From the NCBI GenBank assembly GCA_010093485.1, contig MU001502.1:640057-704056 (forward strand): a stretch of 64,000 nucleotides of DNA, read 5' to 3'. This DNA comes from Karstenula rhodostoma CBS 690.94. Lineage: Eukaryota; Ascomycota; Dothideomycetes; Pleosporales; Didymosphaeriaceae. Positions within the stretch are counted from its first letter, which is position 1; each line of letters starts with the position of its first letter. This document shows positions 1 to 10,326 of this stretch, in pieces. Both the position numbers and the translations under genes were made by a program. The notes beneath the pieces are model-generated. The model saw only the letters and a program-made list of their open reading frames with translations, did no database searches and was not told the DNA's origin.

Positions 1-299
1 GGGTCGTGTAGCCAAGATGAATTGTATTTTAACGAGTGGCAGGCACTCAATGTCTCAACCAGCATTATGTGCTAGTCTACCTAGATGTACTGGGTCAAGC
101 AATTCGGCGCGTATGGCCGTTGCAGCACACTGCCTTGTTCAACGCCAGGCAAATGCCCCCAATCAAAACCTGAGCGCCGTGGCATGCAATCGAATAACAC
201 TGAATCGAACCACTTGCGCCGCATCCTAATCAAACACCCGGGTATAGTGGTCGTTCAGACCTTCATCATTTATACATGCGCTGGATAGCGAAACGGTGT
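1..299. other. Left-edge intergenic sequence
   Basis: No gene that I can support. The short open frames here lack splice or protein-like character and mostly run antisense to the neighbouring membrane-protein gene. Confidence 0.5.
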
Positions 300-810
300 T
301 CATATGCGAACCAAGATGTCCAGGCACTCGATCTTCCACTCTTTCTTGCCCACCAAGCCCTTCACCCACTCGTAGTTCCCTGGACCGCTTGCTCCTACCG
401 CATCTGCCGTCTTGTTGCGCACGCTGTCCACGGCCGCCTTCAACAATGCCTGGGCCGTGTTGTTTGCGGTCTGCGCAAGCACTCCCGCGGTCTCCAATAT
501 AGTATCCCGGAACGGGGTCGTACCGTTGAGCGCGAACTCCGCAGTTTCGGTCGAAAGCGGCGCCTCGAACCAAGGGGTATGAAAGTCGAAAAGCGCTACC
601 ACGAGAATGAAGAGGAGGAGCGAACAGTATACGCAGGGCCGATTAAGAAAGTAGGTTGCGGAGATGAACAGGACGAGGTAGACCGGCGAGGCATTGGTAC
701 GTAGCCTGTGCGGTTTGATCAGTACGCGCATTTCAGTAGATGAGGCGAGGAGGACGTTGAAGGGCGTACAGGAAGAAGAGAACGGGTATCCAGCTCCGTA
801 GGCAGAACAT
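300..810 (-). CDS. Small predicted membrane protein, two exons
   Basis: Function not recognised. Exon 1 is 770-810 and exon 2 is 300-705. The 64-bp intron (706-769) starts GTACGC and ends CACAG, and splicing keeps the frame, giving about 148 aa. The ATG at 808-810 is chosen because it immediately precedes a hydrophobic segment (WIPVLFF). The N-terminal third is strongly hydrophobic: VYLVLFISATYFL around residues 21-33 and CSLLLFILVVALF around 40-53. This looks like two or three membrane spans followed by a soluble tail of about 90 residues. The tail has several Asn-X-Ser/Thr sequons and an amphipathic Ala-rich stretch. An open frame continues upstream of the chosen ATG, so a longer N-terminus is possible. 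The splice model is convincing; the role is unknown. Confidence 0.6.
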
Positions 811-1447
811 GGTGGCCTCGCGTGCGCTGGAAGACACGCCGGAACGGGCTGATAGAGCGGTGGAGGGTGGAAGGTTCCGAGACTCGGCGAGGCGGACAGG
901 CAGATCGTGCGTTGTGTCTGCAAAATAGCGAGCGTAGAAAATATGGATATTTCGCGAGAGGTGAGAGGGTGAGAGGCGAAGCTGTGCCCAAGCAGTTCGT
1001 CGTGGATTTGGCACCAAGACTAGAAGCGGCTCTCGGGTGACGCCGCGTGCAGCCCAGCAGGTGCCTGGCGGCCTTTAGTCACGTGATCCCCGGCGGGCTT
1101 ACAAATTCAATATTTCTCCACTTTTGACACTTATTCGCGACATTTGTCAATGTACATTCAAGACTGCGTACATGTGGACGCTGGAACAATTGTCAACTCG
1201 TTCCGGTGCTAAAGCTATCGTTATTTGACCACCACATTACGATTCAATCAGCTTCTGCTCATCACCATGTCACAGTATCCACAAAATCGTGGAAGTCGTT
1301 GACCATGCAATAGCCGTTCATTCTAGCGAAGTTGTCTATGTAGCAGTCACGCAGATTTCCAGGAAGAGTATATACATAAGAAGTGAAAAATAGTCTCGCA
1401 ACAACCACAGAGCATCAAACCGAATCCGTCGATTAGGGTCAGGAAAC
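811..1447. other. Intergenic region between membrane protein and AA9 gene
   Basis: 637 bp, probably the promoter of the membrane-protein gene on the right and the 3' flank of the AA9 gene. No supported gene or repeat seen. Confidence 0.5.
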
Positions 1448-2254
1448 CTAGAACTCGCGCGGGTGCTCACGGCCGAGGCCAAGGATGCTCTTCTTGACGA
1501 AAGCAACGAACCTCTTTGCGGGGGCAGAGTACACAGCTGGGCCTGGAATCTTGTAGCTGGAAGCATCGCCGTAGATGTTGACCTTGATGCCAGCGTCATC
1601 CTCGGTGTACAACTTGTTGGCAGCCGTGGCAGTTGGGCTGGTGGAGCCTCCACCAGTGACTTCGATGTTGATGCACTTGGGATAGTTCTGGGCACCGTTC
1701 TCCTGGCCTGCTGAATGCAACGCGATAATTTCGTGGCGCAAAACATACTGGCCCGCTGCAATGTCAGAGGGGATCGTGACAGTCCAGGTCTGGTTGTTGG
1801 CGATGAGCTTGTCACTAGCCCATTGATCGCTTTCATAACCGGCTTCGTCAATCTTGAAGAACTGCAAGTCGGTGGACTTGGCGGAGGTCGCATCGTCGAC
1901 CTTGGCGAGGTAGTCCAGGACGGGGCCCTTGTGCGATTCTGGCCAGGTAGTCCACTGAATGTCGATCTTGCCACCTGCCTTGACGGTAGCGACCTTGGCA
2001 CCAGCTGTTCCGTCTTTGTGGCAAGCAATCTTGGTAGCATCGCCGTACATAGACGGCTCGACGAAACCATTGTCCAGGCACTCAGGGCAGGACCATTCGA
2101 TGACCTCCGGAGCAGGGATCTGGTATTGGAAGCTGGGGTCATAAGCTGTGTAGGGAGTACCGTCAACTGTAATGGCGTTCAAGTGGCCGTGAGCTGACAC
2201 AGAGGAAGCCAAGGCTCCGAGAAAAGCGGCGGCTTGAATCTTGGTGAGAGACAT
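1448..2254 (-). CDS. AA9 family lytic polysaccharide monooxygenase (LPMO), secreted
   Basis: A copper-dependent enzyme of auxiliary activity family 9 (formerly GH61), which oxidatively cleaves cellulose or related glucans outside the cell. It is intronless, 268 aa. The ATG at 2252-2254 was chosen over upstream in-frame codons because it starts a clean signal peptide (residues 1-21, ending VSA) that leaves His22 as the mature N-terminus, as the copper 'histidine brace' requires. The second brace histidine is H108 in PESHKGPV. The axial and second-sphere set H180, Q189 and Y191 (LRHEIIALH ... AQNYPKC) keeps the family spacing. Cysteines C56/C59, C78 and C194 fit the fold's disulfides. There is no carbohydrate-binding module: the chain ends about 70 residues after the core with a Ser/Thr-rich stretch and a basic tail. 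Family assignment is firm; substrate and regioselectivity cannot be read from sequence. Confidence 0.95.
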   Translation of the reverse strand: MSLTKIQAAAFLGALASSVSAHGHLNAITVDGTPYTAYDPSFQYQIPAPEVIEWSCPECLDNGFVEPSMYGDATKIACHKDGTAGAKVATVKAGGKIDIQWTTWPESHKGPVLDYLAKVDDATSAKSTDLQFFKIDEAGYESDQWASDKLIANNQTWTVTIPSDIAAGQYVLRHEIIALHSAGQENGAQNYPKCINIEVTGGGSTSPTATAANKLYTEDDAGIKVNIYGDASSYKIPGPAVYSAPAKRFVAFVKKSILGLGREHPREF

Positions 2255-2424
2255 TACGAACAGATTCGTTGCTTTGATAGGTAACTTAAGCTTCGAGATC
2301 AACGAAGAGTGAGAAAATGACTTCAATCGATGAAGCGAGACGAAATGAATGGAAGTGTCGAAAAGACTGTAAGTGAGTGACTTGCAAGATGTTGTGGGTG
2401 GAGGGGATAACGTCAATGTTGCGC

Positions 2425-2432
2425 CTTATATA
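2425..2432 (-). promoter_or_regulatory. TATA box of the AA9 gene
   Basis: On the minus strand this reads TATATAAG, about 170 bp upstream of the AA9 start codon. A strong TATA element fits an inducible secreted-enzyme gene. Assignment is by position and motif only. Confidence 0.5.
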
Positions 2433-2434
2433 CC

Positions 2435-4744
2435 ACGAGTCGAATTACAGGTCGTAACATGTCGATCGGCCCAGAGCATGTCAAACAAGTAGTTTCAAAG
2501 CCCAGGCTCATTTACCTGTTCCACCCCGGTTCTACAAGGCTTCGCTGCCGCTGGGAGGAACGACCCACTTCTTCTCCCGGTAATGACCAGTTCTCGACGA
2601 CAATAGTAGAGCGGGACGCGGCTTAGAGGTGTGTTGTTTCATGAGCGAAGGCAAAGCCAGGGATGCTGGGAAGCACGATCTCGCTTGCATGATCGATACT
2701 TGCTCAAGATGCAAGCTGTGGAAACACGAGTCGAATACTATCTAATTGACCTAAAATATCGAACAAGACGGTCCAGGCAACGTGTCGATATGGATGACAG
2801 TTTGGAACAGCTTTCTTGATTTTTGCGGTTCTAGCAGCGAGTTTGCTGATAGGTTGTGAGGATTTCAAACCTGAGGCACTGTTGATCTGTAGTACAAGAT
2901 CAGCAAGGCGACTCTAGTGAAGCTTGCCCACGCGTCTCCCGTCAACTTAACCCGCCTTTGCTTGCAGCATCATTGCTTTCCCATCTATGTGTCTGAGATT
3001 ACCATCTTCCCCAGTTTTCTTTCATATACTTCTTGCAAAAAAACGCCGCACGGCTGTTGTTGGCGTCAAACGGTTCGTTTTATTCGCCTAAACTTGTTTC
3101 ACGAAAACTGGGCGCGTGGGTCAACTTAATATCGACAACGCAGTCGGTGCTCGGAGAACTTCGTGCACGCTCCGACATTATTTTTGGAGTGTGAAAATTA
3201 TCAAGGGATTGATTGGCGATACAATCCTTGGAGCCTCCTGTTGTTTCGTTACAGACAAGGTACCTATCTACGTTACTGTGTCCGAAGTGGACTTAGCCGC
3301 GGAATCATGAACTAGAAGCAATACTACCTGCTCTAAATAATGACTTCAGCCATTGAAAGGAAGTAGACGAGCCTATTGCGAATGAAATATTTCCTAAATC
3401 ACGGTGCAAAGTGTGCGACCTCGGGAACGCGTGTCGTGAATAAGAATAAGCTTGCTTCACTGACTATCTCCAGGTGGTCCCAGCTTGGATCCTGGACACA
3501 TAACTTATTCCGAATGTTCAGACCGCTATAGAGCATCGATAGCTTGTTTGTAAGACCTTCATTTGTCGCCAACGAAGCAATTCCAAAGAATTTCCACCCG
3601 TCTCGCGTCACTGTGACGAGGCACAAACGGCGTATAACAATCCTCTCTGTGCTCATCGCAATCCTTGCATTCTGTCGATTAGTTTGTACCCGCAATTGAT
3701 CCAAACATGTTGTCTAGGGACGAGCATGGTCGAGCCGCCGAGTATCGTACGTAACTGAGGGTAGGATTTGGTTGGTATTATCGTGTTCTTGGTTCATTTT
3801 GATCGATACTTGTTCAAATGGATTAGCCACTCACAAGCAGCAGGTCATCAACGCGCAGCTATATCCAGCCCACCATTTGGTAAGATCTTTGGTTCGGACG
3901 CTGTTGAGTATTCATGCAGGCTACAGTTGAAGATGGACCAGCTCAATCTGCTCTATAAATTGCCTATATAAGTGATGAAGCAACCCGTAAACGACATCAA
4001 TTGAACAAACAACCTGTGTTTTATGCGACTACTCTCCGAGAATCACCAATCAGGAAGACCTCAAATAGGGTACGCTAAAAGTACTACATATGGATCTCCA
4101 GCAAGCAAGTAAGTCTACGATCAAGACAGTATGCGCAGCTGTCATTTATCATGTTGCTACCTACATGATCCTCAACATTGTCTTTGTCCCTGCCATCACT
4201 TCGGTCATAATAGGGTTCGACTGTATGTTGTCGAGATCTATGATCACATTCGTTTCGAAAATTCTCGTTCAGCACGCGGTTGTGTGTGCCTTGGTAAGGG
4301 CATGGCAATGGTTTTCTCCGCCCAAAGAGGAGGACCTCGACGCATAAACGGAACTGTTGGGAATTGTGATGTTCGATGAGTGAATAAACAGCGCAAAAGT
4401 ATTTCTCACGAAAACCAAGGAACTTCGCAGAATCGCGACTGACATTTGGGGGCTAAGGTACATGGACTTGCAAACATCCACTCGTTGAAAGGACCCTAAA
4501 ATTCTTCGACTCGAGTGTGCCAATCATCGAAAACCTATATCCGCAAGCCCTTTACTTTTATCGGTCTGTTACCTAATTGTCGATCCTCGGAGGCCAACAT
4601 GGCAACCTGGCGTCCCGTCACTACAATCAGTCAGTAAACATCCGCTCTCACTTCCGTCTAAACAGCGCGCTTGGTAGTTCTTCCAGGAGACTTACTGATA
4701 GCACTCAAATAGACTCTAAATCAGCGCACTATATCATATCATAG
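2435..4744. other. Gene-poor 2.3-kb region
   Basis: No gene I can support apart from the weak small candidate at 4090-4347. A minus-strand open frame at 3399-3704 (about 100 codons, ATG internal) shows no recognisable domain, and I left it out. Base composition is ordinary; no tandem array or RIP signature is visible. Confidence 0.45.
4090..4347 (+). CDS. Weak candidate: 85-aa hydrophobic protein
   Basis: Function not recognised. The intronless frame starts at an ATG and encodes two hydrophobic stretches (AAVIYHVATYMILNIVFV and about VSKILVQHAVVCALV) and an acidic C-terminus. TATA-like sequence (CTATATAAG, about 3964-3972) lies roughly 120 bp upstream, the only positive sign beyond length. 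An internal GTAAGT near 4108 could be a splice donor, which would give a different product. It may be a chance frame. Confidence 0.25.
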   Translation: MDLQQASKSTIKTVCAAVIYHVATYMILNIVFVPAITSVIIGFDCMLSRSMITFVSKILVQHAVVCALVRAWQWFSPPKEEDLDA

Positions 4745-5353
4745 TCACGACCACATCCGAAGTCGGTCCAACTGCTCCTTCCTCTTCCTAATCGTTTCCG
4801 GGTCTCCAGTCGTCATATGAGCGGCTTTTCGAAGCGGTGTCTGATATTTGAGGAGGTTCACAGTGTTTGCGTCGCGTTCGACGAGCACGCTGTGGTTCCG
4901 CTGGGGTTGAGCACGAGGCGCCAGAGGCGAAGTCCTCTTCGGTGTCGAGATGTGCACGTTCTGGAGCCGGGTTGCGAGCATTGCAGCTTCTTGCTTGTTG
5001 CGTACATCGTTCGGACCATCTTCGTAGCCAGCGGCACCTTCATTGCGCGCGGTGCCTGGGTCATCACCATCGCGAGTGCCGTCTCCGCTAGGTTTTGCAT
5101 TCTTGCCTTTGGGACGAGCGAGAGCCTTGTCGACTACGATCTTCCACGTGTCGACTATGGTATGGAAGCGTCCTACGCAAAGAGAGAGTATGAGAGCGAT
5201 GGCGGTGACGGCGGCATACTGGCCTACCGGGTCAAGGACGAAGAATTCGAGCCAAGTGCCAGTGACAAGTCTTGTGATGCGGAACTGGACCGCCTTCCAC
5301 GTTTCCTCGATCAAGAGCTCGAAAGCGAATTTGTCACGGAATGGATCGCGCAT
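4745..5353 (-). CDS. Single-pass membrane protein of unknown function
   Basis: Intronless, 202 aa, starting at the ATG at 5351-5353. About residues 42-63 form one hydrophobic segment (VGQYAAVTAIALILSLCVG). It is preceded by an amphipathic N-terminus (FELLIEETWKAVQFRITRL) and followed by a long charged, low-complexity tail rich in Gly, Asp, Arg and Pro. The C-terminal 25 residues are basic and probably helical (IRKRKEQLDRLRMWS). The layout suggests a tail facing the cytosol or nucleoplasm, but there is no catalytic motif and I do not recognise the family. Stable length and composition make it a credible lineage-type gene. Confidence 0.65.
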   Translation of the reverse strand: MRDPFRDKFAFELLIEETWKAVQFRITRLVTGTWLEFFVLDPVGQYAAVTAIALILSLCVGRFHTIVDTWKIVVDKALARPKGKNAKPSGDGTRDGDDPGTARNEGAAGYEDGPNDVRNKQEAAMLATRLQNVHISTPKRTSPLAPRAQPQRNHSVLVERDANTVNLLKYQTPLRKAAHMTTGDPETIRKRKEQLDRLRMWS

Positions 5354-5866
5354 AGCTGAAGGTGGAAGTCGAACTTGGGCGGCGTGAGCTGACTCTGAGT
5401 CTGCCCAGATGGTGGAAACGCATTTAAAGAGGGGAGCTTAAGTCAGCGCCACAGTGAAACTAAAGTCACGGCAGGGCCGGTCTTTAGGGAAATCAACTCT
5501 GTTTCTGCGAACTCAGCTGCACAATGTTGATGGGTCCACGTGATCCACATGAGAGTCTCCTCACCGCCGATGTGTACAAGCACAGTGCAGGCCCAAATAC
5601 CGTAGAAATCAAATGTGTCACTTCGCGCGCTTTTGCAAGCCGCGGCAAAACGCAGTACAAGAGCTCGGTAGGGTGCCAAAATACAAAGATTTCAAACAGC
5701 TCAAAAGTCATAGATTTCCCCCATCCAGCCGATCTTTGCCCGCGAGAAACTGGCATATAAGAGGCATGCCGCGCGGTGGCGAAGTATAACTTGATTAGCT
5801 ATGCAGTTGTAAAACTGTTGACAGAACAAATACATGAATATAAATACCTGATGACGAGTGCACGCC
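5354..5866. other. Intergenic region holding dispersed-repeat copy A
   Basis: 513 bp between two minus-strand genes. It carries the 70-bp dispersed repeat at 5621-5690, described separately. Nothing else recognised. Confidence 0.5.
5619..5690 (+). repeat. Dispersed ~70-bp repeat, copy A
   Basis: From 5621 the sequence begins CTTCGCGCGCTTTTGCAAG and ends near GGGTGCCAAAATACAAAGAT. It aligns without gaps over 70 bp to copy B at 7905-7974, with about 8 mismatches, and to copy C (25903-25964, opposite strand) with one small gap. The left half contains an imperfect inverted repeat (GCGCTTTTGC ... GCGGCAAAACGC). This looks like a short non-autonomous element or a transposon end; no coding capacity. 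Confidence 0.75.
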
Positions 5867-7309
5867 TCAGTGAGATTGGGCCTCCCGTGGGCCCTCAATC
5901 CCGCCGTATTGCAAGTTTTGCACCGCATATGACTGCCTTTCCAAGTCGTTTATCAAGCCTTTCAACCCGGTCCTGTGGTTACTCAATTCTGCGGAATTGG
6001 AACCTTTTGCTACAGCCGACTCGAAGCCTTTATCCAAATTCCCCAGGGATCTTCGAAGACAGCTGACACTTGCTTGTGGGTCATAATCCCGGTTATGCTT
6101 TGCCTCTATGTTGAGCGAGGATAAAAAGGCGCTGACATCGAAGCTTTCGCCGTGATGAGATTTCTCTTCCTCTATGTCTTCCAGGATACACCTCTCTAGT
6201 CTTATCAACGTCATGACCGACGAAAGAAGTGGGTTTTGGGGTGATATTAGTCCAGGTGGTGCCAGGTTCAGGGTCTGGATTCTTTCGTTGATCTGAAATG
6301 CGACGTACTCAGCTTCTCGAGTCATGGTATCTACAGTGTTGCCTGAAGATTGGGGATTTGATCGTGCTGCCAGTGTCCAGTCTATGCGAGGCTCGTCATT
6401 CCCCACATATACCAAAACGGGGTAAATAGGCTGTGGTAGCCAGCTCACAGGGCTCATGTTCGGGAAGGGAGTCGCAAGCGATGCTTCCGATGTCCCCATA
6501 CGCCTCTCTTCGAGGTCCTGGGACAACATGGCCCAGAAATGGGGGATTCCCATGAAAACACGGCCCAGCTTTTCAAGGAATACAGGGCTTTCTGCCAACC
6601 GCTTCATGTCGTCGATCCGGTTTTGTTCGGCTTTGCACAGGTCCTTTTGTGCTTTCAAACTGCAGGAGCTTTTGAAGCGACTGAAGCAAAGGTTCGCTGC
6701 AATCGATCCTCCAATAGCAGCTCCAGCGGTAGTTACACCTAAATTTGGAGGTGCAAGTTAGCACTGGGTTCATTTAAGGGAAGTTTTGGAAGGAGGATTA
6801 GAACATTAGAGTTCTGGAGTCAATTTCTGAAAGGTTTGAACATTGGTTACGCGTGATACCCAAAAACTTGTATCCTGGGGTTTCTTACCTGCATAGCCGA
6901 CGTATCGTTGCCAAGTCGGAAGCATACCTACGGTGCGCCTTTTAAATTTGATGCTCAAAGCCAGCAAGCCGATCCCGCCCAAAACAGCGCCGTCATCTGC
7001 GGTGAGCTCTTTTTTACATTCCCATAATTTGATAGGCGATGCCGACAGCTTCTCGCCTTTCTCTAGGAGGATTTCACGCGTTACGCGATAGTCGACTATA
7101 GGTACGGCATAAAAGCCGCCAACTAGCATTGAAGAAGCCCCAAGTCGAAAGGCAAACGCTCCCGGACGAGCACGACGAAACAATCGCAAGGCGAGACCGG
7201 AGACGACCGCACCTACCAGCCCATACGTGCCAGCGAAATCAATAGGTTCAGCCAATGCCCAATTTCGATTGGGTGGCAGCCACTCAAGCTGCTCAGCTGG
7301 TGCTGTCAT
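5867..7309 (-). CDS. Predicted membrane-associated protein, two exons, unknown function
   Basis: Exon 1 is 6889-7309 and exon 2 is 5867-6738. The 150-bp intron (6739-6888) starts GTAAGA and ends TTTAG, and the frame continues across it as VGYAG|VTTAGAAIGG. The product is about 430 aa. The N-terminal half holds several small-residue-rich hydrophobic stretches (TYGLVGAVVSGLALRLF, GASSMLVGGFYAVPIV, GAVLGGIGLLALSI and the Gly/Ala helix over the splice junction), resembling fungal mitochondrial or ER membrane proteins. The C-terminal ~280 residues are soluble and largely helical (KAQKDLCKAEQNRIDDMKRL, then a tail rich in Arg, Glu and Asn). No enzyme motif recognised. The gene lies between dispersed-repeat copies A and B, which sit in the same orientation on either side. 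Confidence 0.7.
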
Positions 7310-8216
7310 GGTGTTAGAAAATTGGTCACGACTTTGGCTCGAATACCATACCCGAGAGGCCTGGAAAGAGGCGAATAACCATGAGGTTACTACAACGTGA
7401 GCTGCGCCGTACTCGTGCAGTCCTGAAGAAGCTCACAACTGCGTCACATGCAGAGTCGCGACGCGACGTTTATATATGCACGGACCAATCCTCGGACCAG
7501 ACTTCTCCTGTCGCACAGCATCACCATCAAACGATCAATCCCAACCTCTACCCGCCGCCTCCTTTTCCAGAAAGACTATAAGAAGTCGCGACATTGTTCC
7601 GCCGTTTCTTCACCTCCCAAGGGCTCAGAAATACTGGCTTTCTCGCGGGTGACCTTGGGAAGAAAGAATATTGACGCGCAGACCGGATGAACGATGCCTA
7701 CGATTGGTAACAAATGGTTCCTTCCTGAGGGAACGCTCCAGAAAAAGACGATGCGCAGCCACTTTGGACGCATCCGCTCAGTTCCGGTGTAGTTGATGTT
7801 GACTTGCGGCATACACAAGGTGCGAAGGAGTGTGCCCGTGCATGCACTTGATAACGTTTAACGTATACCGAACGGTCAGTGATGAGTAAAGTCAATTGTT
7901 GACGCTTCGCGCGCTTTTGCAAGTCGCGGCAAAACTCAATACAGGAACTCTGTGGGGTGCCAAAACACAAAGATGTGATGAGTAAAGTAAAATCAATCTA
8001 TTTGAAATGAGCAGGATATAAGGACTTCAAGTCCCAAGCCTTCTTTATCATTGTTATTATTATTGTTTTTATCGTAAGCCATACCCTTCGAAGCCACGGC
8101 TAAAACTCATCAGGCTGGGAGTTCAATCGAAACAAAATTATCCACAAGACGTCCAAGTACTTTATCACCACTGGTGAAGTCTGGAGCAACCAGCGGATTC
8201 TCACACGATATCATTA
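7310..8216. other. Intergenic region holding dispersed-repeat copy B
   Basis: 907 bp. It contains the promoter of the two-exon membrane-protein gene, repeat copy B at 7905-7974 and a short TTATTATTATTG microsatellite-like run near 8050. No supported gene. Confidence 0.5.
7902..7974 (+). repeat. Dispersed ~70-bp repeat, copy B, flanked by 14-bp direct repeats
   Basis: CTTCGCGCGCTTTTGCAAGT at 7905 matches copy A in the same orientation. The copy is bracketed by an exact 14-bp direct repeat, GTGATGAGTAAAGT, at 7879-7892 and 7975-7988, leaving an 82-bp insert between. That could be a target-site duplication or the trace of a local tandem duplication. Copy A shows no comparable flanking repeat. 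Confidence 0.75.
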
Positions 8217-9460
8217 TCACCGGCCAGACCAGAACGGCTTGTTGGATCGAGCAGCATTGCTCTGTGGGACCACTGAGGTCAAGATCTGGCTGACGTATGC
8301 GGGTGCCTTTCCCAGGATAGAGCAGTGGGGTCGTTGTGAACCAACTTCAAGAGGACCCTGGCCCACGGGACGAGTGCAAGACACCTCTGGAGTGGGCAAG
8401 GCTTTGGTAGGCGTGGCTGTGCTTCCTAAACTGGTAGTTGGTGCCACTGGAATGTTTCCATGTGTCGTTGGAACGGTGCTCAAAGTCGCTTTATGAGTAT
8501 CCCGGAACGTCTTCGAGGAATCAAAAAGCCCCATATTGCCATGAACCCCAACTTTGGGCGGTCTGTTGATGTTGGGGTCGCCCAGATTCTGTGGCTTCAC
8601 CAGCAATCTCTTGCGACCGGCCTCAGCTATCGCCCCAAGCCAGGCCTCGGCTAGCTTCTCATACCCTTTGTCGTTCGGATGCGTTCCATTAACCAATTCC
8701 TCCGCTTTAACGACCGGATGTAAATCAGCAAGTACAATTCGTGCCTGCCTCTCCTGCAAGCTGTTCACTAAGGCTTCGTACTGGGGATTGACGATGTTTC
8801 GGATACGCTCGTCCGCGCCAGCATTGGTGTTAAGTAAGAGTGTCGAAAGGATGATGGTGACATTTGGGATCTCCTCGAAAAGGTACTCGATCAACTTATA
8901 CATGCGCTGGCCGATCTTGTCAATGGGGTACTTCGAAGCCTCACGGAGAACATCGTTGGTCCCGGCGCTAACCCAATGTTAGAAACATATCGATCGTGAG
9001 CGGTGTGGGGTGCGGGGATCTACTTGATCAGTATAAGATTTGGCTTGAAAACCATGTCATTTTCAGCAAACCGAGCGACTTGATCGACTCGCGCCCCTGG
9101 ATGGCCTTCGTTTTCCTGGTAACGTCAACCCTGCTCAAGCCAGCGCGCATACGAGAAGCAGATAAATAAGCTTACATTGTCCGACATCTTCCCACTGTGC
9201 ACGGTGCCCACCATATCAACAATCGTGCTTCGCTGCTCCAGGAGCTCGCGTAGATGTTCGCGGTACCCGTTGCCATCGGTTGAGTCCTGCCCCCAGGTAA
9301 TTGAGGCACCAAGAGGTAGAATGCGCAAAGGAAAGCGCGGATGATGGGGAACGATGAGGTCGTCGCCGCTTGTGTCGTAAGTGTCGCCCAAAGGCTTTGC
9401 ACCCACCGGAGCGAGAAGTAGCGAAATCACAATCGTGTAGAGATATGTCGCCAGCCACAT
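8217..9460 (-). CDS. Secreted SGNH/GDSL-type esterase or lipase
   Basis: Three exons: 9176-9460, 9024-9115 and 8217-8967, with introns 9116-9175 and 8968-9023 (the latter with CTAAC before TTAG). The product is about 375 aa. Residues 1-21 form a signal peptide ending VGA. SGNH blocks are present in order: block I LPLGASITWGQDS with the nucleophile Ser, followed by NGYREHLRELL; then NEGHPGARVDQV; the oxyanion Asn in NAGTND, which forms only across the second splice junction; and the Asp/His block DLHP ... THPNDKGYEKLA. The role inferred is hydrolysis of an extracellular ester such as a plant cell-wall acetyl ester or a lipid; the substrate is not determinable. A C-terminal extension of about 130 residues, rich in Pro, Thr and Ser, follows the catalytic domain and is atypical. 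Confidence 0.9.
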
Positions 9461-10326
9461 GGTGTATGGTATCAGTGTTTGATAGCAGACAGCCTGTGGT
9501 TTGGCGATGGGTTTGAACGAGCGCGAGTTGTGGAAGTGAGTGATGGGAAAGGACGCTGAATGAGCGACGGAAGTTACGTCAAACGCAACATAGAAGCCCC
9601 ACTGCTGTGGCTCAAGCGGTCATTCTTCAACCTTCACTGCTTCATTTCACAAAGGTGTGTGGCTGACCTAACCATTTCAGCCAAGTGGGGCTAGTGATAG
9701 TCTACTAAAGCCAATTCTCAAGGGCCCACGAACTCTGGACAACGCTCAGGTAAGCTAGTCTACCATGAAATATAATACCCGCATCAGATTCGAGGTTGAC
9801 CATGGTCCCTTCGGGGGATTCTGCAGGTAATTTCCCGGCGTATATACTCGTGGCTCACGTGGAAAGCCCACCACTTGGGTAGTATGCAGTCGTTAGCCCA
9901 AGATCTTCTAAGAAGTGGGATTGGGTTTCCGATTGATTTAGTTTTATATTACGAATAGATTGATTTTCATATGAGCTACTTCGTCAACACCAAGTGATGG
10001 TTTTACACATGCACCGGCTTTGACGCAGGTTGTAGGGTTGTCAGTTCGTAATGTGAAGTGCTTTCTTTGTTTCCATGACCGAGAACAATGGTATGAATCC
10101 TACCGAGACATCGCCGGCGTAAACGTATCACCACTTCAAGCGTCGACACCGTTGAATAATTAGTGGCATAGGTACCTCGCGATTAATTAGACAACCTGCT
10201 GGTGAGCATAAGCTTCTGTCCATGAGCGACGGCATGAACAGGATCCTACGGAATGAACCTGGAGTGAATCTCACGCGCTGTACTGACGTGCAATTTAAGA
10301 CAGACAAGGAGCATATTCAATAAACA
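9461..10326. other. Intergenic region
   Basis: 866 bp upstream of the secreted SGNH hydrolase and next to a decayed gene. No open frame with protein-like character and no repeat match to the rest of the window noticed. Confidence 0.45.

Noticed and set aside
3399..3704. 101-codon minus-strand frame
   Set aside because: First codon is TTG with an internal ATG, no recognisable domain, no promoter or splice support.
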